A DNA stretch of 64,000 bases from Trichinella spiralis (GCA_000181795.3 CM012954.1:7510189-7574188); one strand, 5' to 3'; numbered from the stretch's first letter, positions 1 through 13,847 are shown. Made by a program: numbers and translations. The notes: generated by a model from the sequence alone, not told the origin.

Positions 1-3000
1 AAATGCTTTTTTAAGAAGGGGATGATTTAGTTTGACTTTGAAAAAATGAGAAATGGGTAGCTTATTGTAGTGTATGTAGGTTTTCACGAATGAAAATCAT
101 TTTATTCTTATGAAATTCATAATATTACTGGCATCCTTTATAAATCCGGATGGTGGATTTTGATTTTCTTATTTTTTTTCAATTCTTTTAAATTATGAAT
201 CAGTGATTTGTTCGTTTGAATATCGAAAGAGCAAGCTCAAAAAGCTTGTCTTTCAATTGTTCCTTTGCGGTTGGACTTTGTCGGATGAGCAACTGTTCAC
301 AGAACACATTCAACGCTGTCGAACATGACGAGATGCGGGCGGGGGGAAATCAGTTGCGGAATCTTGTCTTCCAAATGCCACACGAAAGGGCTTTTAGTCA
401 AAACATGATTTTCGAAATTTTCCACTGAGCTCGGCAATCGCAAAATACATTCCGCATAATCCACTCTGCTTTGAGATGTCGACTGACGCCCAAAACATGC
501 GCTGTAAAGTTGTCAGCAGCCTCCGAGAAACGCACAGGATTTTCGGAACACACCGCAGCTTACACGCGGCCCCTCCCTCCTCCACCTCTCCTCTCTCCTA
601 GCCGCAGCACTAGCGAAACCAATGATGATGAAGTGCCAAATTTGAGTGAAAAATTTTTTGCATCCCATCTGTCAAGAATGTTTGGAAATTTTCCTTCATT
701 AATATTTGCAAAACAGAATCAATGACAACAAGCACAAAATAGCCAGTTGATTTTAGCTTAAACTAACCGACCACATTCAAAGACAAATAGGAAGGATCAG
801 AGTGAAAATCTGATTAGCAATTATTGCACTTCAGATTCAGCAATCATATTTATTGCGCATAAATTTTTTCATCTTAAACATTTTTTTATCCACACAGCCT
901 GCTTCAGTGCAATGATATTTGTTATTTTTTGAATTAAGGACAGGTAAATTTCATCTCATTATTATACATTTATAAAAAAGCAAATGAGCAAACAAACGAT
1001 CAATTAAGAACAGTATCATTATTGATTGTTTGTTTTTGCTTGTCTGATGTCCATTTTGTTTCATCTTACGATTATTGAACATAAAAAAATTAAACTTTTT
1101 ATACAGAATGGTTTTAAAAAATTATTTAAAGTTTCCATGAAACTTGCTCGTGTGATGAATGATTAGCACTGCGCGTGCGTTAATGTTGTAGTGAGGAACA
1201 TTTAATTGGAGTGAAATTTGTTTAGTGGAGTACAAAATTTCATTTCTGATCAGCGTCGGCAAGAAGCTAACTTTTCTGCAAAATGTCACCTTCCAACATG
1301 AGCGGTTGACTTTTTTAAACAGTATTTCATTTTCCGTGTGAACATGCTTCAAATGATCATCCTGAAGCTATTTATTCCATTAGTACCATAAATTAATTAT
1401 TCGTCGTTTCCAGTCAATTAATCAACGAATCATTGTTTGTCAAAAATATTTGCTTTTTGGGAAAGTATGCAAATTTGAAGTTGATAGAAAAAGAATTTTC
1501 TTTTTTCGAAAAATATAAAATTAGTTTTAAATTTAATTAATGCGATGAATGAATTGTTGAAACATTTTTTTGATGACATTGTTTATTCATTGTTTGGCAA
1601 TTTTATCTTTTGACAAGAGTTGATTTATTTATGCGTGCTCTTTTTCTGTACGTGAATGCAGATAGATAGATAGATAGGTAAATGGGTAGTATAACTTTTA
1701 ACAATGCCGATTTAAGAAAGAATGATGTCATTTAAGCTTTCGGCTCAATGCACAGCCGGAAGCTGTTTTCGGAAACGCCAGCTTACGCGTCTGTTTCTCT
1801 CATTCAATAATAGCCCTAACTCCACAAATAAATAATTGAATTCCGTTGTGATTTTATTTATTATTTTTGTTTCACTTCAACAATATTTTTATGTTGATAA
1901 GCCTAAACAGATTTGTAATATTAATTCGATTATGGTTTTTGAGCTTGTTAATTTACGACCGTGATGGTGAATTGTAATGTTTTTGAAATTTGGAAAGTTG
2001 CTATTTTGAAAGAATCAAATTTCACGTTCTGCATTCCCACGTGGCGCACAGAAAACCGTGTACGAATGTCTCAAATCGACTGAAGCACCGCTGTGTGCTA
2101 GCAAGGCGTGGCAAAAGCTCAATTATGGACTTCTGCACGTCTTCTATCGCACCCGGGTGAAAATATATCATTCTATTTGCACATTTGAGACTTGCTGACG
2201 ACGCGTGCATCGATCTCGCCATTCAGTGTCCACCAAGAGCTAAACAACTATATATGTTAGTCGTCATGTGGAAAAAAGTAACTCTTCCATTGCTTGTTAA
2301 ATGCAAATTAGCTCCATCGAACAACTCCTGAGGTACATGCATAGAAATATATATATATATCTACTACGTGTTGATGTGTCGAAATTACTTTTCTTCATTA
2401 TTACACATGTTTAGTTTGCTTTTCTTTTTGCAAAGGAAAAGAAATTCAAAATTTGACAATATTAATACAATAATTGTTTATCATGTTCGACCATGAATGA
2501 ATTGGTCAATGAGCAGTTCAATGTAGCCGGCGTGTGAATGCAATTCTTCAAAGCTTTATTATAAGTTGATATCTTCTTCGGTGAAATCAATTATTTGCTC
2601 GAGTGGATTTAAATCAGCAAATTAGAAAGTAAATTTCATTGCATTCATTACAATAAATAGTGTGAATGTGAAGAATTTTCAAACTCCGATACTTTTCTGA
2701 AAACACCTTCTTTCTCTTTGTCATTATATATATTTATGCTGAAGGGGATGTTCACAGTTGACCGTTGGATTAGCTTGTTAAGTTTTGCCTTCAAATTGAC
2801 TTAATTTATTTTAGCAAAGTTATTGAATGTAGAAAGTGTAAATTGCTCATTTCTTTAAAAGAAACTATCAGCACAATCAAGCTATGATGATTCCTATGAA
2901 AAAAATTAATTAAAGTGCAAGTTTAAAATTTGTTAATAATAAAAATAAAATACTTTTCAGTAGTTTTTTCTTCATAAGTTTTTTTTTCTTCATTAGTGCA

Positions 3001-4070
3001 CTCATAGTTTGATTTGTGCTTTTTCACTGGAAAAGTTGTGAAGCAAAAAAAATAAAATCTTTACTGATAGCACCAGTGGATACAGAATGAGTTTTATTTT
3101 ATATACCATTTAAATTTCGGTCCTCTATCATCGAATCTTGTCGTTTCTGAAGTACGTTTTTCTTTCTTCAATTCAACCCTCTCTCTCCCTCTCTCGACTT
3201 GAACAAACCCTCCCTTTTCTACTAGTGGTTTCATGTAAAACAATAAATTGATAACAACAGCATGTAATATTTATAATTCTATCTGCATGAGATGGTAAAT
3301 TTTTTTTATTTCTAATTTATCGGCTTTTAGTCATATGCTTACAAACTTGCCTCTTGAGTTTTATGATTGATGTTCTATTTTTTAGTCACATAACGTGTCA
3401 CATAACATACAAGTCGACGAGTTTGTTTAGAATAAAGGGGATTAAGTACAAAATTGAAATAGATGAGGAATATTTTTGAAAATGCCATAAACTGTGGTAA
3501 AATTGTTACCTGCTTGAAAGGGAGGTGTGTTTAAATGTTCAGCTTCATTTTTCTCATCCTGATTTCTGTTCGAACAACTTCAGTGAACAATAATTCGAAT
3601 TTGCTAATCGATCATGCTAGTCAATCAGTGATTGGTGGTGTTTGGTATGCTTCTTCTTCTTCTTTTTTTTTATCATTTTCGGTGCCTGTTAAAACGAACC
3701 CTTCTTCTTCTTCCTCTGGCCGGACGAGATCAATTATTGCTGGCATTTTGTTATTTGTTTCGTTGTTTGTTTGTTGTTTTATCTTGAAATTATCAAAAAA
3801 GCAAGCATTTTTGATGAAGCAAATCATGCATGGGATGAGAGATGATAATTGTTTCAATCTGTTCAAAGGGATGATCATTTTAATTGTCCACTTCAGCTAA
3901 TTGCCAAGTAGCCACTGTCCGTTTGTAGTGTTCTCAAAGGAGTTGACCTGGCATATGTAAAAATAGCCAACCTGATTGAGTGTTTGCAAAGCAAAACGGC
4001 AGGCACTTTTACCAGGAAAGGAATTTTTCGCTAATGACCATTTAAGTGGTTTTGCTAGCTAGCAAGCTGG
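1..4070. other. Gene-poor AT-rich flank, no firm gene
   Basis: No reading frame here shows a recognisable domain. A GC-richer block at about 290-650 holds short overlapping frames on both strands and a pyrimidine-rich CCTCC run near 570-600. It could be an exon or a promoter of a gene to the left, and I cannot decide. A short GATA run lies at 1661-1678. The one exon-like piece, at 2013-2156, is listed separately. The rest is low-complexity AT-rich sequence. Confidence 0.5.
2013..2156 (+). other. Candidate isolated coding exon, function unknown
   Basis: A 144-base open stretch of 48 codons lies between an AG (GAAAG) and a GTGAAA donor-like site, entering and leaving in phase 0. Its GC content and its C/G third positions stand out from the surrounding AT-rich DNA and resemble the GPCR and HDAC6 exons of this window. 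The translation contains KTVYECLKSTEAPLC followed by WQKLNYGLLHVFYR and has two cysteines. I do not recognise a family. The minus strand is also open here (ATG frame 2022-2222, 66 residues), so strand is uncertain. It may be one exon of a large-intron gene covering the left flank. Confidence 0.25.
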
Positions 4071-4074
4071 CAGA

Positions 4075-4322
4075 CTAGCTGGCAAGCTTCTTCTTCTTCT
4101 TCATCTTTTGCATAAGCTGGCTTAAAACAGCCGAAAGCAGCTTTTCGATTTGTCTTCGATTCGATTCGCTAAAATTGAACCACGTCAGTAAATGCGTATC
4201 TTCAAAAAATTCCTCAAGGATTTGTTTGCGTGTCACGGTTTCACCACGCCCACTATTGATAACATTCATTATGGAGGTAGAAAAGCCAAATACGATGCCA
4301 GTTCCACGATCAAATGAACTTT
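4075..4322 (-). other. Candidate terminal coding exon, function unknown
   Basis: The minus strand is open from a possible acceptor (TTCAAG) to a TAG stop, about 82 codons. A protein-like frame continues upstream of the in-frame ATG at 4269, which argues for an exon rather than a short gene that starts there. The sequence contains SFDRGTGIVFGFSTS, then ILEEFFEDTHLLTWFNF and an amphipathic IEKLLSAVLSQLMQK helix, and ends in a lysine run. I do not recognise the family. No partner exon upstream on the minus strand could be identified, so it may be chance. Confidence 0.3.
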
Positions 4323-5255
4323 CTTGAATTTTGTTTCAAAGTAAAAGAAGCGTTTTGTTCGTTTTGAAATAAAAATTTTTTTGTTTGCTTCAAAATTCAC
4401 CTTTATTCTATGAAGGTTATTGAAATTTTTCTTTCAATCTCTTCTGCGCACAGTTGTGGGAATTATTTCTGTTCTATTGTTTTTTTTTTATGTTTTCAGT
4501 AATAAACTGAGGATATTGTAAAAATGCACAAATTGTGCCTGTTAGCTGAAATGCAATGCATCATCGTGTCGACTGTATTTTCTCATTTTTGTCTCACGTG
4601 ACTGATGATGATTGTTAATTAATCAATTGGGAATCACATAACTTTGGACATTGATAATAGTAATAAAACATCCTACTTATATTAACAAAGGGCAACTGCT
4701 TCTGGCAGATTACGCTTGGCTGAAAAATTGCTTTTCACTTTTGATAAACTTTGTCATAAAAAAGTAGCATATCCTCTACGATAACAGTTTCTTATTTTTC
4801 TTCTTCTTCTTATTATTATTAATGCTCACATTCGCATTTACTCGAATGAAAATTGTATTCTCATGCGATATTATTCAATAACAACGACAAAAATAATAAT
4901 AAGAATAATAATGCTCAATAAACTGAAAAAAATATATGATAATTATTAGAAAAATCAGAGGCATTGCTCGGTGAAAGATTTATTTATCATTAAAATAAAT
5001 TGAGAATGAAAATTTCAGTGTTAGTTAAAACAAATAATTTGTGACTTATTTTTCAAATTGCTGCTATCAACCAAATTCTTCTTCAGAGAGAGCTTCAGTT
5101 TTCAATTATATCTGACAAAATTTTATCGGTGCTAATTAGCCGACACGCTTTATCTAATAATGATAGCTTGTAAATTTATGCAAATTTAAAAGTCGGCGAA
5201 CAGTAGTTGGTATATTTATGAAATAAATGAATTTCCTCTTCAAGAAAATTACAAG

Positions 5256-5287
<32 letters not shown>

Positions 5288-5288
5288 G
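5256..5288. repeat. (TTG)11 microsatellite
   Basis: Eleven uninterrupted TTG units in non-coding DNA. On the minus strand it reads as poly-Gln or poly-Thr in short frames, which I take as artefacts of the repeat. Confidence 0.9.
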
Positions 5289-7705
5289 CACAGTAATATG
5301 TAAGATGGGATCTATTTTTACCAATATCATCACATTCAATGAGCAGTAAAAGCTTTTGAAATTTGAGAGAGTTGAACTGTGAACTGCGATTGATTTTTCT
5401 TCTTTTTTTATTTGCATTCAACTCTGTTTCTGTGAGGAAAGGCATGCCGTAAAGTTTTGAATGCAACAGTTGTAAAATGCTATAAATTCAATCAAATATT
5501 AAACATAAAAATATGAATTGTTGTTTTTTAATTATTCTTCTTCTCTTCAAGTGTACAATCTTCAATTTTGTTTGTTTTCTGTTCTCGCCGTGCACGCCTT
5601 TACATGATTTAAAAAAAAAATACATCCTTAATTAATCTCATTGATGTTTCATCAGATTGCTTTGTCACAGTAAAGTGCTAATTAATAAATGGGCAAGATA
5701 CTAGCTAGTTTGTCATTTCAGACGCATTATTTGGCCGTAGTCTGGGCTTCTACTGCCACCCAATTGATGGCCAAGGCACTTCTTCCACATCTTCTTCTTT
5801 AATGTTGCCGTTTTTTATACTCCATTGCTCATCATTTACCACTGATGCCTTCCACTCATTAACCACACAACACAACACCAACAATCACAGAAAACTACTA
5901 CAAATTAGTTTTTTTTCATTCGTCCTTTAAATTGGTAAGTGTTCATTTATTTCATCTTTTATTATGTAGTTTTTATTCAACACTATTTTTTCAATTGTAC
6001 AATGATGAGCAAAGTTGTGTTAGTGAATAACTGGTATAATTTTTAATTAGTGAACTAATTTGCATATCTGAAATAGTGAAAATGAAAAAATGAAACTTTA
6101 CTTTGGCTAAACATGAAACACCTTCAATGGATTATTATTAATATTTTATCTTCACGATCTGAAACTTGCTTTCAAGCAACAGCTCCACAAACTTCTCTGC
6201 TTTTCTCAGTGCTGCTGACATTTCAATTTAGTCAATTTAATTATCAATTTACAACGGTTGAAAAATATTTCTGCAGCAGCAAAACAGAATAAGATAATAT
6301 ATGGGCATTAAAGAAGAAAATCAAGCGGAATTTGCAAAGCGTTTTATTTCAATGAAATTTAAAAATGATTCATGAAATTAGTCGAATATATGTAGTCTTT
6401 TTTTTTCTTGTTAATAGTGATAACTACAAACGCCTCTTAATTGTAAAATGAATGGATATGTAAACATTGATACAGTGACTTTATTATATTTAAATTATCA
6501 AGGGCATAAAATACTAACAACAACAATGAATCATTGTTTCGCGCGCATTTATTTGGACAAATATTATGTGTGGCAAACAGATTTGAATTCAACGTGATTT
6601 TGAGTATAATTTGACACAGCTCACGGCTAGCGTCTATTTACAGTCATTGCGTGATTTGCAATTGTCTCAGTGATTCAGAGGTATCCCGGTTGTTAGCATT
6701 TGTCACGCTAAAGATGAATGGAAAGACAATTTCCCCGAGCTGGTCCTCACGTAAATGGCGGTTTGCATGCTTGAATAGACAAGTTAATTTGATCCAAAGA
6801 GAAAAGAATAAGAAGAAACCAGTTAAACTTTTCTCGAAATTGTTTATGACAACAAGCAACCGAAAATCAAGCTTTTACAATGCTTATGCTTCACTGAATC
6901 TGCATCGTCGATCAGCTATTAAACAATACACACCAATAATTTGACCTCTGACACATTATTTAAATTGGGAAATTCATTTTTGGTGTTTTAATTGAATATC
7001 AGCTAGTCTTTTCCATTTTTTGAGCTTAGCTCGCATGTTACACTCACGGTGCATTTCTACTTGCTTCATCTAGAATGCAGAGCGTTATCATCAGTATATA
7101 AGTATCGTAAACTTGTATCACATTCGAATTGTTTATTTTATTTTGCATAATTTCAAAATGATGGAAATTTTGACTTTGCTTCACAATTTGTGGGTTCCAT
7201 GTGATGCTGTCGAATATTGGATAGGTTCTTGTCTTGTATATTTATCAAGAAGAATCCAACGGAAAAGAAGAGAAAAATCAATTACAATTATTTACGCACG
7301 GTGGATGAAGGCTGATACTGATGAGCGTGAGAAATGGACGATGTACATAATTTCCAGTAGAGTGTTAAAATTTGCATCCATAAATTATCATTCACCTAAA
7401 TGATAATACTACAACTGACAAAACTATTAGCCTTGGCTAAGCAGCATCAGATAAGACAATCGCACACATCCTTGCTATGCGCAGTAGTGAACGAGATCAG
7501 AGTAAGAAATAATTTGTTTCGCTTCAGTCAAACTCTGCCCACTGATAGGGTATGTGTTTTTTTCTTATTGCTTAGCTAAGCATAGTTCGGCGGTTTCGAC
7601 TTGGCAAAGTGCGTTATGAATGGAATTGTACTTTGGTGAAAATTGTAGCTGTTCTTCAATTTTGTATTTTAAAGCAATTCCAACAATTCCATCAGTTCTC
7701 TCTGA

Positions 7706-7745
7706 TACGTACGTACGTATGTATGTATGTATGTATGTATGTATG
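7706..7745. repeat. (TACG)n-(TATG)n tetranucleotide repeat
   Basis: Three TACG-type units pass directly into about seven TATG units, a compound tetranucleotide microsatellite. It lies in non-coding DNA. Confidence 0.85.
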
Positions 7746-8852
7746 CAGCAGTCGTGTAATAATATAACAACAAGCAGACGTGCAATTTTCGTTTTTCTTT
7801 CATCCCAACGTTCGCATCAGGCATACTGCAGCATGCATACAACGATGAGCATTTTTTGTTTCTCACTATTATTGACATTAGTCGCAATGCTTGCTGATCA
7901 TTACCAATTTCAATTAGTTTCAAAAGTCGGTGATATATTATTAGCGGTTTGGTTTGATGAAGCAGCAAAGGATGGATCTTCGTTTAGCTAATGAAATGTT
8001 TGAATGTGTACGAATTACGAAATTTATTCCATTTCAAATTCTTCCCAAATCGCCTAATTAACTATTTTATACTTGACGAATTTAATCTTTTTCAATTTTG
8101 TTAAATTTGTATTGTTTCGCCGTAAAGAAAGAAGAAAATGTACAACAAGCGCGCAATTAAGAATATTTTAAAGAATCCAAAAAGAAAATTGGATGGATAA
8201 TGGATGATTTTTTTCTTTACTATTTTATTGTTCAACAATTTGAATAGGTTTTAAACGAGAAAAAGACATTTCAGTTGTAGCATTGGAAATGTTAATGATA
8301 AATTTAAAGTAAATAAAAAAAATAAATAAATAGAGAACAATAAGTGGTGGTGGAATGAGTGTTGAAGAAAGAGGTTTTAATTTTTAACGTTGCGAGAGAG
8401 ATGGAGAGCATGTGCGATTGAGGAGATTTTGGCAAAGATTAGCTAGCATTGATTTGCTTCGAAGCTGTCCAATTTGCATTAAACTATATATATATATATA
8501 AATATATATGCATTTCACCCAAATTTATTTACCTTCAAAAATATTTAAAATATTTCGTGCATAATTTGTTATTGCTTTTGTAAAATTGCATCATTTTATT
8601 ATTCAATCGCGACCGGTATTTTCTGCTTTTCTTTTTACATCTGTCATTAGTTTCAGTTTTCAAACGCGAAGCAGTTTAAAAAATTTTATTCATCTACAAT
8701 TAGTTTTTTTCCTGAAGAAATTTTCAAAAAATATGCTTAAAATACGAACTTGAACATTTAGTGGAATTTTTACTGAATCTCGTATTAATGAGTAGCGCAC
8801 AAGCGGCATACACCGCATTCGTCGCGAGAAGGAAGGAAAGAAAGAGAGAGAA

Positions 8853-8881
<29 letters not shown>
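8853..8881. repeat. (TG)14 dinucleotide repeat
   Basis: An uninterrupted TG run preceded by a GA-rich stretch (GGAAGGAAAG, AGAGAG). The two together form a compound purine/TG low-complexity tract. Confidence 0.9.
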
Positions 8882-8884
<3 letters not shown>

Positions 8885-11520
8885 AGGAAATGAGAAATGT
8901 TTGCATTTGTTTTGCAGCTCATTGAGATGTTCTCATCCAAAAATGAGTTTAGTTTTTTTGAAAAAAAGTATAGTTTGAATGTATTTTTAAAAAATTTTAC
9001 CGTCCCAATTGTATGAGGCTTTCTTGTGCAAGATGAACCCATCGTGAATACACAGAACACGATTGGTATATTAAGATATAGTTATAAAAAATATATGTAT
9101 ATATATATTTATTTGTGAGATATATAATAAGATATAATAATGATCCATCCGTTTGCTTGTTATTTAATTGTTCTGCTTCAACGACGTTTGTTGGGGCTTG
9201 TTGTCGTGTGTAATGTTCAGAAATAAGCTGAAAGCAAAACTATTAATTTGGTGATTTAACAGATTGATTTGAACGTGATCAGCAATTTTCACCGAGTGAA
9301 ATAAATACAAATGCCTGAGTAGTTAGTGTAAACCTGCAAGCTTGACTTGGTGGAAGTTCACAAAGAAGGCTGGCTGGCTAACTGACAAATCATCGTTGAA
9401 CTGGGCTGGACCCATATGACAGTATTTTCATCAGTTGACCGTCTTGAAGTGTTTGGCAATACGCTTATTGCTTGCTGTTGAAGCATGTGTTTGTTGACTT
9501 TGTTTACGCCAAATCAGCGTCCCGTTTGCCACATAAGTTGAGATTCCAAAAGTTGAGATGGATGATTCAGTGATGAAAAAATTTCACAGCAATCCAACCA
9601 ACCAACAACCACACAGTCAGTCGGTTATTAACTAGTTATATCGTTGAAAAGTGATTTTTTTTCTTGAGCTGTTTTGTTTACAATAGTCGCATTTGTTGCG
9701 TAATAAAAGTGCAAGCGTTTTGCTTGGAGCAAACCAGACACACGCACGCGGAGATGTTCTCCTGCAGAGAAGAATTTATTTGACTTTTCGTTGCTTTACC
9801 TCAAGACCATTCCATGGTCGAGGTTCTTTTCCTGATTTTGAACAGAATTGGGCACAGGCAAGTGATTTTATTCTACGAAATTGCATAATTTTCACATGCT
9901 TTCTACATATGCATATTTGCACGTACATATATTGTCCTCTATGCAAATGTATTTGAAAAACAAATGCAATCAAATTTCATCTAGCTTTGTTTGAAATTGA
10001 CAAATTTATCTACAATGTAATCGCATCACTTTTCCGCCAATCATGAATTTGATCTTTCAGCGTAAATTCTCCAGTCTATACGCTTCACATGTAATTGGAA
10101 GTGATTTTCTTTTAAGTAGGAACGGTGCTAATTACTGGATGCTTGCTTCAACGTACAAACATTTAAAAAATTTATCCATTTCTTCTCTTTTACGAATTAT
10201 TAAATTCAATTTATTTTCGTCTATATTGTCAATCGTTTGCATTGTGCAATTGATTGCAACTTTTTTTTACCAACGAAGAAAACGAGATCCATTTTATATA
10301 CAGTGATTTAATTTTTGTTCGACTAATTACTTTTGTATTTAATTTTCATAAAAAAGAAATCTTCTTCAGCAGAAATTTGGATAAACAATTATGTTCAATA
10401 TGTTCATCAAAACAGATCAAACAGTCAGTCAGTTGTTTCAGCATCAAGTGATTTTTGTTACATTAATTTTTTTTACAATGATAATAATTTATGCTTATCA
10501 TTATCGAATAATTTTTCTCATTTCCGATTTGTGTGTGCTACACCGTCAATGAAGTTGAACACTTTATTTTAACTAAATAGAAATAGTAGTTATATAGGAG
10601 AGATAGTGGTCAGTTAATGATGAATGAAACTGTTGATCAATTTTCCAATTTTACTATGCAAATTTAAGAAAGATGCACATATTTCTTTGGTAATTAGTTG
10701 AAAATTTTCCAGTCGGGGTGGGATTTTCATGCATCAGTAAGCATTTGGACGCGATCCGTTGCACAGAAATGTCCACAACGAGTGGAAGCTTTTCCTCTGT
10801 TGAACGGCTGGTCAGTGTTGCAGTGCTGCTCACTACCTTTTATCGAATAATTGCTTGTTCACTTGATGAGCAAAATATTTACGTTTCAATTCATCCTCTT
10901 CTCATTGTTTATTTGGCTAGTCGGTCAAATCACATCGTTGGCTACTGCAATTACAGAGTACTTGAGTTACGAACATTAATTTTCGACAGTGAAATTAAAA
11001 TGCACATTTCTTGACAAGGAAGTGATTTTTTTTAATATTATTTTAATAAATATAACAACACCACGCAATGCAGGGAGAGGAGTACTGATGAAATATTGCG
11101 ATATTTCATTCTGATTTTTGTCGTCCACTTTCTTTCTCTCCGTCGCTGTACAGTACAGCAGATACAGAATGATTAGGATGTTTTTTTGCTTCAAAACGAG
11201 CAGAAGCTGAAAAGTAACTTTCCAATCAACAAATCAACTTGACAAAAACAGATATTTAGCCAGCCGATCAAAAGCAAATTGCTTCTTCGCATTTGCGTTC
11301 CGTTGAGGTTGACGATCCTCTTGGGATGTAGAAATAGTTAATGACATGCTAAATTGGAGAATGAGCTGAGATTGCAATCCGACCACTGAAAACAAGCAGT
11401 CGAGTTTATTTCTGTGGCGCTTAATTGAATTGTGCAAAGTTGTGCTTGAGAGCGGTTTTCAATGAGTTTTGAGTTCGTTGAAAGGGGGAAAGAAAAAGAG
11501 GAGAAAAAATCGCACGTTGC

Positions 11521-13030
11521 ATGTTTTCAATGTTTGAACTGGTGGTGAGCGTTTGTCAAATTGTAGAAAATTACACCGGAAACGAGCCTAGCGTCGTATC
11601 CGCTTTTCCGGCCACGTCGTTGAGCCTCGCATCCGGCCGCAGGCTTTGCGAGAAGCTTAAAAGAAGCTTCGGCCGAGCTGGCCGTCGTATAGTCTGCCGA
11701 ACGATGTCCTCTAGGAACGCCAGTCTTCTACATCCGACGTCGTCTCCACTTGAAGCGAACACATCTGGCGGAGAAGTGGCGCTCACTGCAGACGAGTCCG
11801 CGGTCGCGGTGGTCGTCTACACGCTGATTACAGTTGTGGCGGTGATCGGCAACGCGACGGTCATTTTCATCATTGGCCACTTTCCACGCCTACGCACTCC
11901 GACCAACGCCCTGATTGCCAATTTGGCGTTGGCCGACTTGTTGATGGCTTTGTTGTGCATACCGTTCAGCTTTGTCTCCACCTTGATATTACAATATTGG
12001 CCTTTTGGCTGGTTTTTGTGCAAAGTGATCAATTTCAGCCAAGCGGTGACGGTGATGGCCAGTGCGTATACGCTAATAGCGATCAGTTTGGATCGGTTTT
12101 TTGCAATTCTGCTTCCAATGAGTCCGAACGTGAAAATGACCAACCGCAAGGCGACCCTTTGTGTATTGGTTGTCTGGACCGTTGCAATTGTTATTGCGTT
12201 TCCATTGTTGATGGTGCTCACGTTGGAGCCTTCCGAAACGGGCGACGTAACGCATTGTATTGAAAATTGGACTTGGACTGCCAACGAGACCACCGGCGAA
12301 TATGAATACAGTCTGGCCGCAATGCTGTTACAATATTTTGTTCCTTTGTTGGTGCTGACCCTAACCTATGCAGGAATTGGTATGAAAATTTGGTTCACCC
12401 ATGTGCCTGGTGAGGGTGGTTATGCCGGCCAGTGCAACAGAGAACGTAAAACTCTCGTCAAAAAGGTATGGGAAAGAAATTCTTTTTTTTTCTTTTTCTC
12501 TCTTTCGCTTGCTTCTTTAATAATTAATAATTAATCCATCACCTATTCTGATGAAGTTTTATAATTGAATTGATTGACTAGGATTGGTTTTTGCCTTTTC
12601 TTTCAACTTTGCTTTTTGTTGAACAAAACAAATATGATAAATTAATTAATGATAATACAAATAATAAGCATTTACAATTTGTTTACATTGATTGAAAAGT
12701 AGTTAAATTTTTCATGACAATTAAATAAAATCTGAAAAGCGTTTGAAATGTTAAAGAGTGAAAGTTTCTTTGAGCTTTTGCAACAACAATTCCAGTTTCT
12801 ATGCTTATTGTGAAGCTTAAGTTGCGCAGCATTTAGATTTCAATTTTCACGAACCAGTTTTCTCAAATATTTGATTTATATGAACTTCACTTACAAACTG
12901 ATTTTATAAACACAAATATTATTTTTAAAAAAAATAATATTTATAAAATTAACCAAGTTGTTATTATTACAAATTATCAATAGCGCGCGTAAAATGACTA
13001 CCACTGATGACGGATGACTGATTTTTGCTT

Positions 13031-13070
<40 letters not shown>

Positions 13071-13516
13071 ACAACTTTTGCAAATTTGCAAACAATTGTA
13101 CATAATTTCTAATTACGAAATTCATTTTCACGCAGATGATTCCAACAATGTTCATCGTGACCGCCGTGTATACGTTCTGCTGGTTGCCAATCAACGTTTT
13201 CAACGTCGTACGCGCCCTTCATCCGTCCGTTACGGACAGCACGTATGTGTTGCACATCTGGTGGGCGTGTCATACTATAGCCATGGTTCACTGTTTGGTC
13301 AACCCGATCATCTATATCTGCCGGAATAGGCGCTTTCGTGAAGGTTTCGCGTTCGTTTTCCAATGGGTGCCCGGCGTTCATTACGATCGATGTTCGCTGA
13401 GCATGTTCAGCACATCCGTGGCGCGCAGCAGCTTCCAAGCCAGCATCGTCAAACCACTGACCAACACCTCCTCAATATACGGCAAGCAGAAGTTGAATTC
13501 CAAACGTCGATGCTGA
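11521..13516 (+). CDS. Rhodopsin-class neuropeptide receptor, luqin/RYamide (NPY-like) type
   Basis: Seven-transmembrane receptor for a neuropeptide at the plasma membrane, built from exons 11521-12465 and 13136-13516 (441 residues if the first ATG is used). An alternative start is the ATG at 11704, just before an NAS glycosylation site. Seen motifs: IGN in TM1, NLALADLL in TM2, YWPFGWFLC at the top of TM3, SLDRFFAI at its base (DRF in place of DRY), a cysteine in extracellular loop 2 (THCIENW) to pair with the TM3 cysteine, FCWLP in TM6 and NPIIYICRN in TM7. The run from TM2 to TM3 (ALLCIPFSFVSTLILQYWPFG) closely recalls arthropod RYamide and luqin receptors, and C. elegans NPR-22 belongs to that group. 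A general NPY-family receptor is the alternative. The single 670-base intron falls before TM6 in phase 0 and holds a TAGA microsatellite. The tail is Ser/Thr-rich. Confidence 0.88.
13031..13070. repeat. (TAGA)10 microsatellite in the receptor intron
   Basis: Ten uninterrupted TAGA units lie about 65 bases before the acceptor of the receptor's intron. They are non-coding. Confidence 0.92.
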
Positions 13517-13847
13517 AAATGAAGAATTATTAAAGTAAAAAGAAGAATAATTCTGCAATCTCTCCCCTTCACTTCAGCGTTAGCACTTCAGGCCTTGCTT
13601 CGTTTATTCTTCTCAAGTAAAGTTTTATCATTTTTGGTTTTCTTTTCAATTTTTATTCTCTCATAATTTTGAACATGAAAATGTTAAATACAAAACATAA
13701 TATATCATAAACATCACACACACACACATTCACATGCACAATTTGCACCAGTAATCATAATAACATTTCACGTCAGGGCTATATTATCATTATTATTACC
13801 AAATTGGAAACTGTGAAAAAATAACTAATATTTAATACATTGCAATT
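13517..13847. other. Receptor 3' flank, convergent with the PDZ gene
   Basis: AT-rich spacer between two convergent genes, holding a short CA run near 13716-13728. No clear AATAAA signal was found directly after the receptor stop. It probably contains both 3' UTRs. Confidence 0.5.

Larger units (their letters stand above)
4323..11520. other. Long intergenic or intronic stretch with microsatellites
   Basis: About 7 kb with no recognisable protein-coding exon. Open frames of 60-120 codons occur on both strands, but several run through simple repeats and none shows a domain. Simple repeats include TTG, TACG/TATG, TA and TG runs. The stretch just before the neuropeptide receptor (about 10.7-11.5 kb) presumably holds its promoter and 5' UTR, though I see no specific element. 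Confidence 0.5.

Noticed and set aside
5154-5466. Minus-strand frames with poly-Gln or poly-Thr
   Set aside because: They exist only because the (TTG)11 microsatellite is open in several frames. The flanks are AT-rich and not protein-like.
11817-12293. 158-codon minus-strand frame over the neuropeptide receptor
   Set aside because: Antisense shadow of the receptor's first exon, with no recognisable motif.
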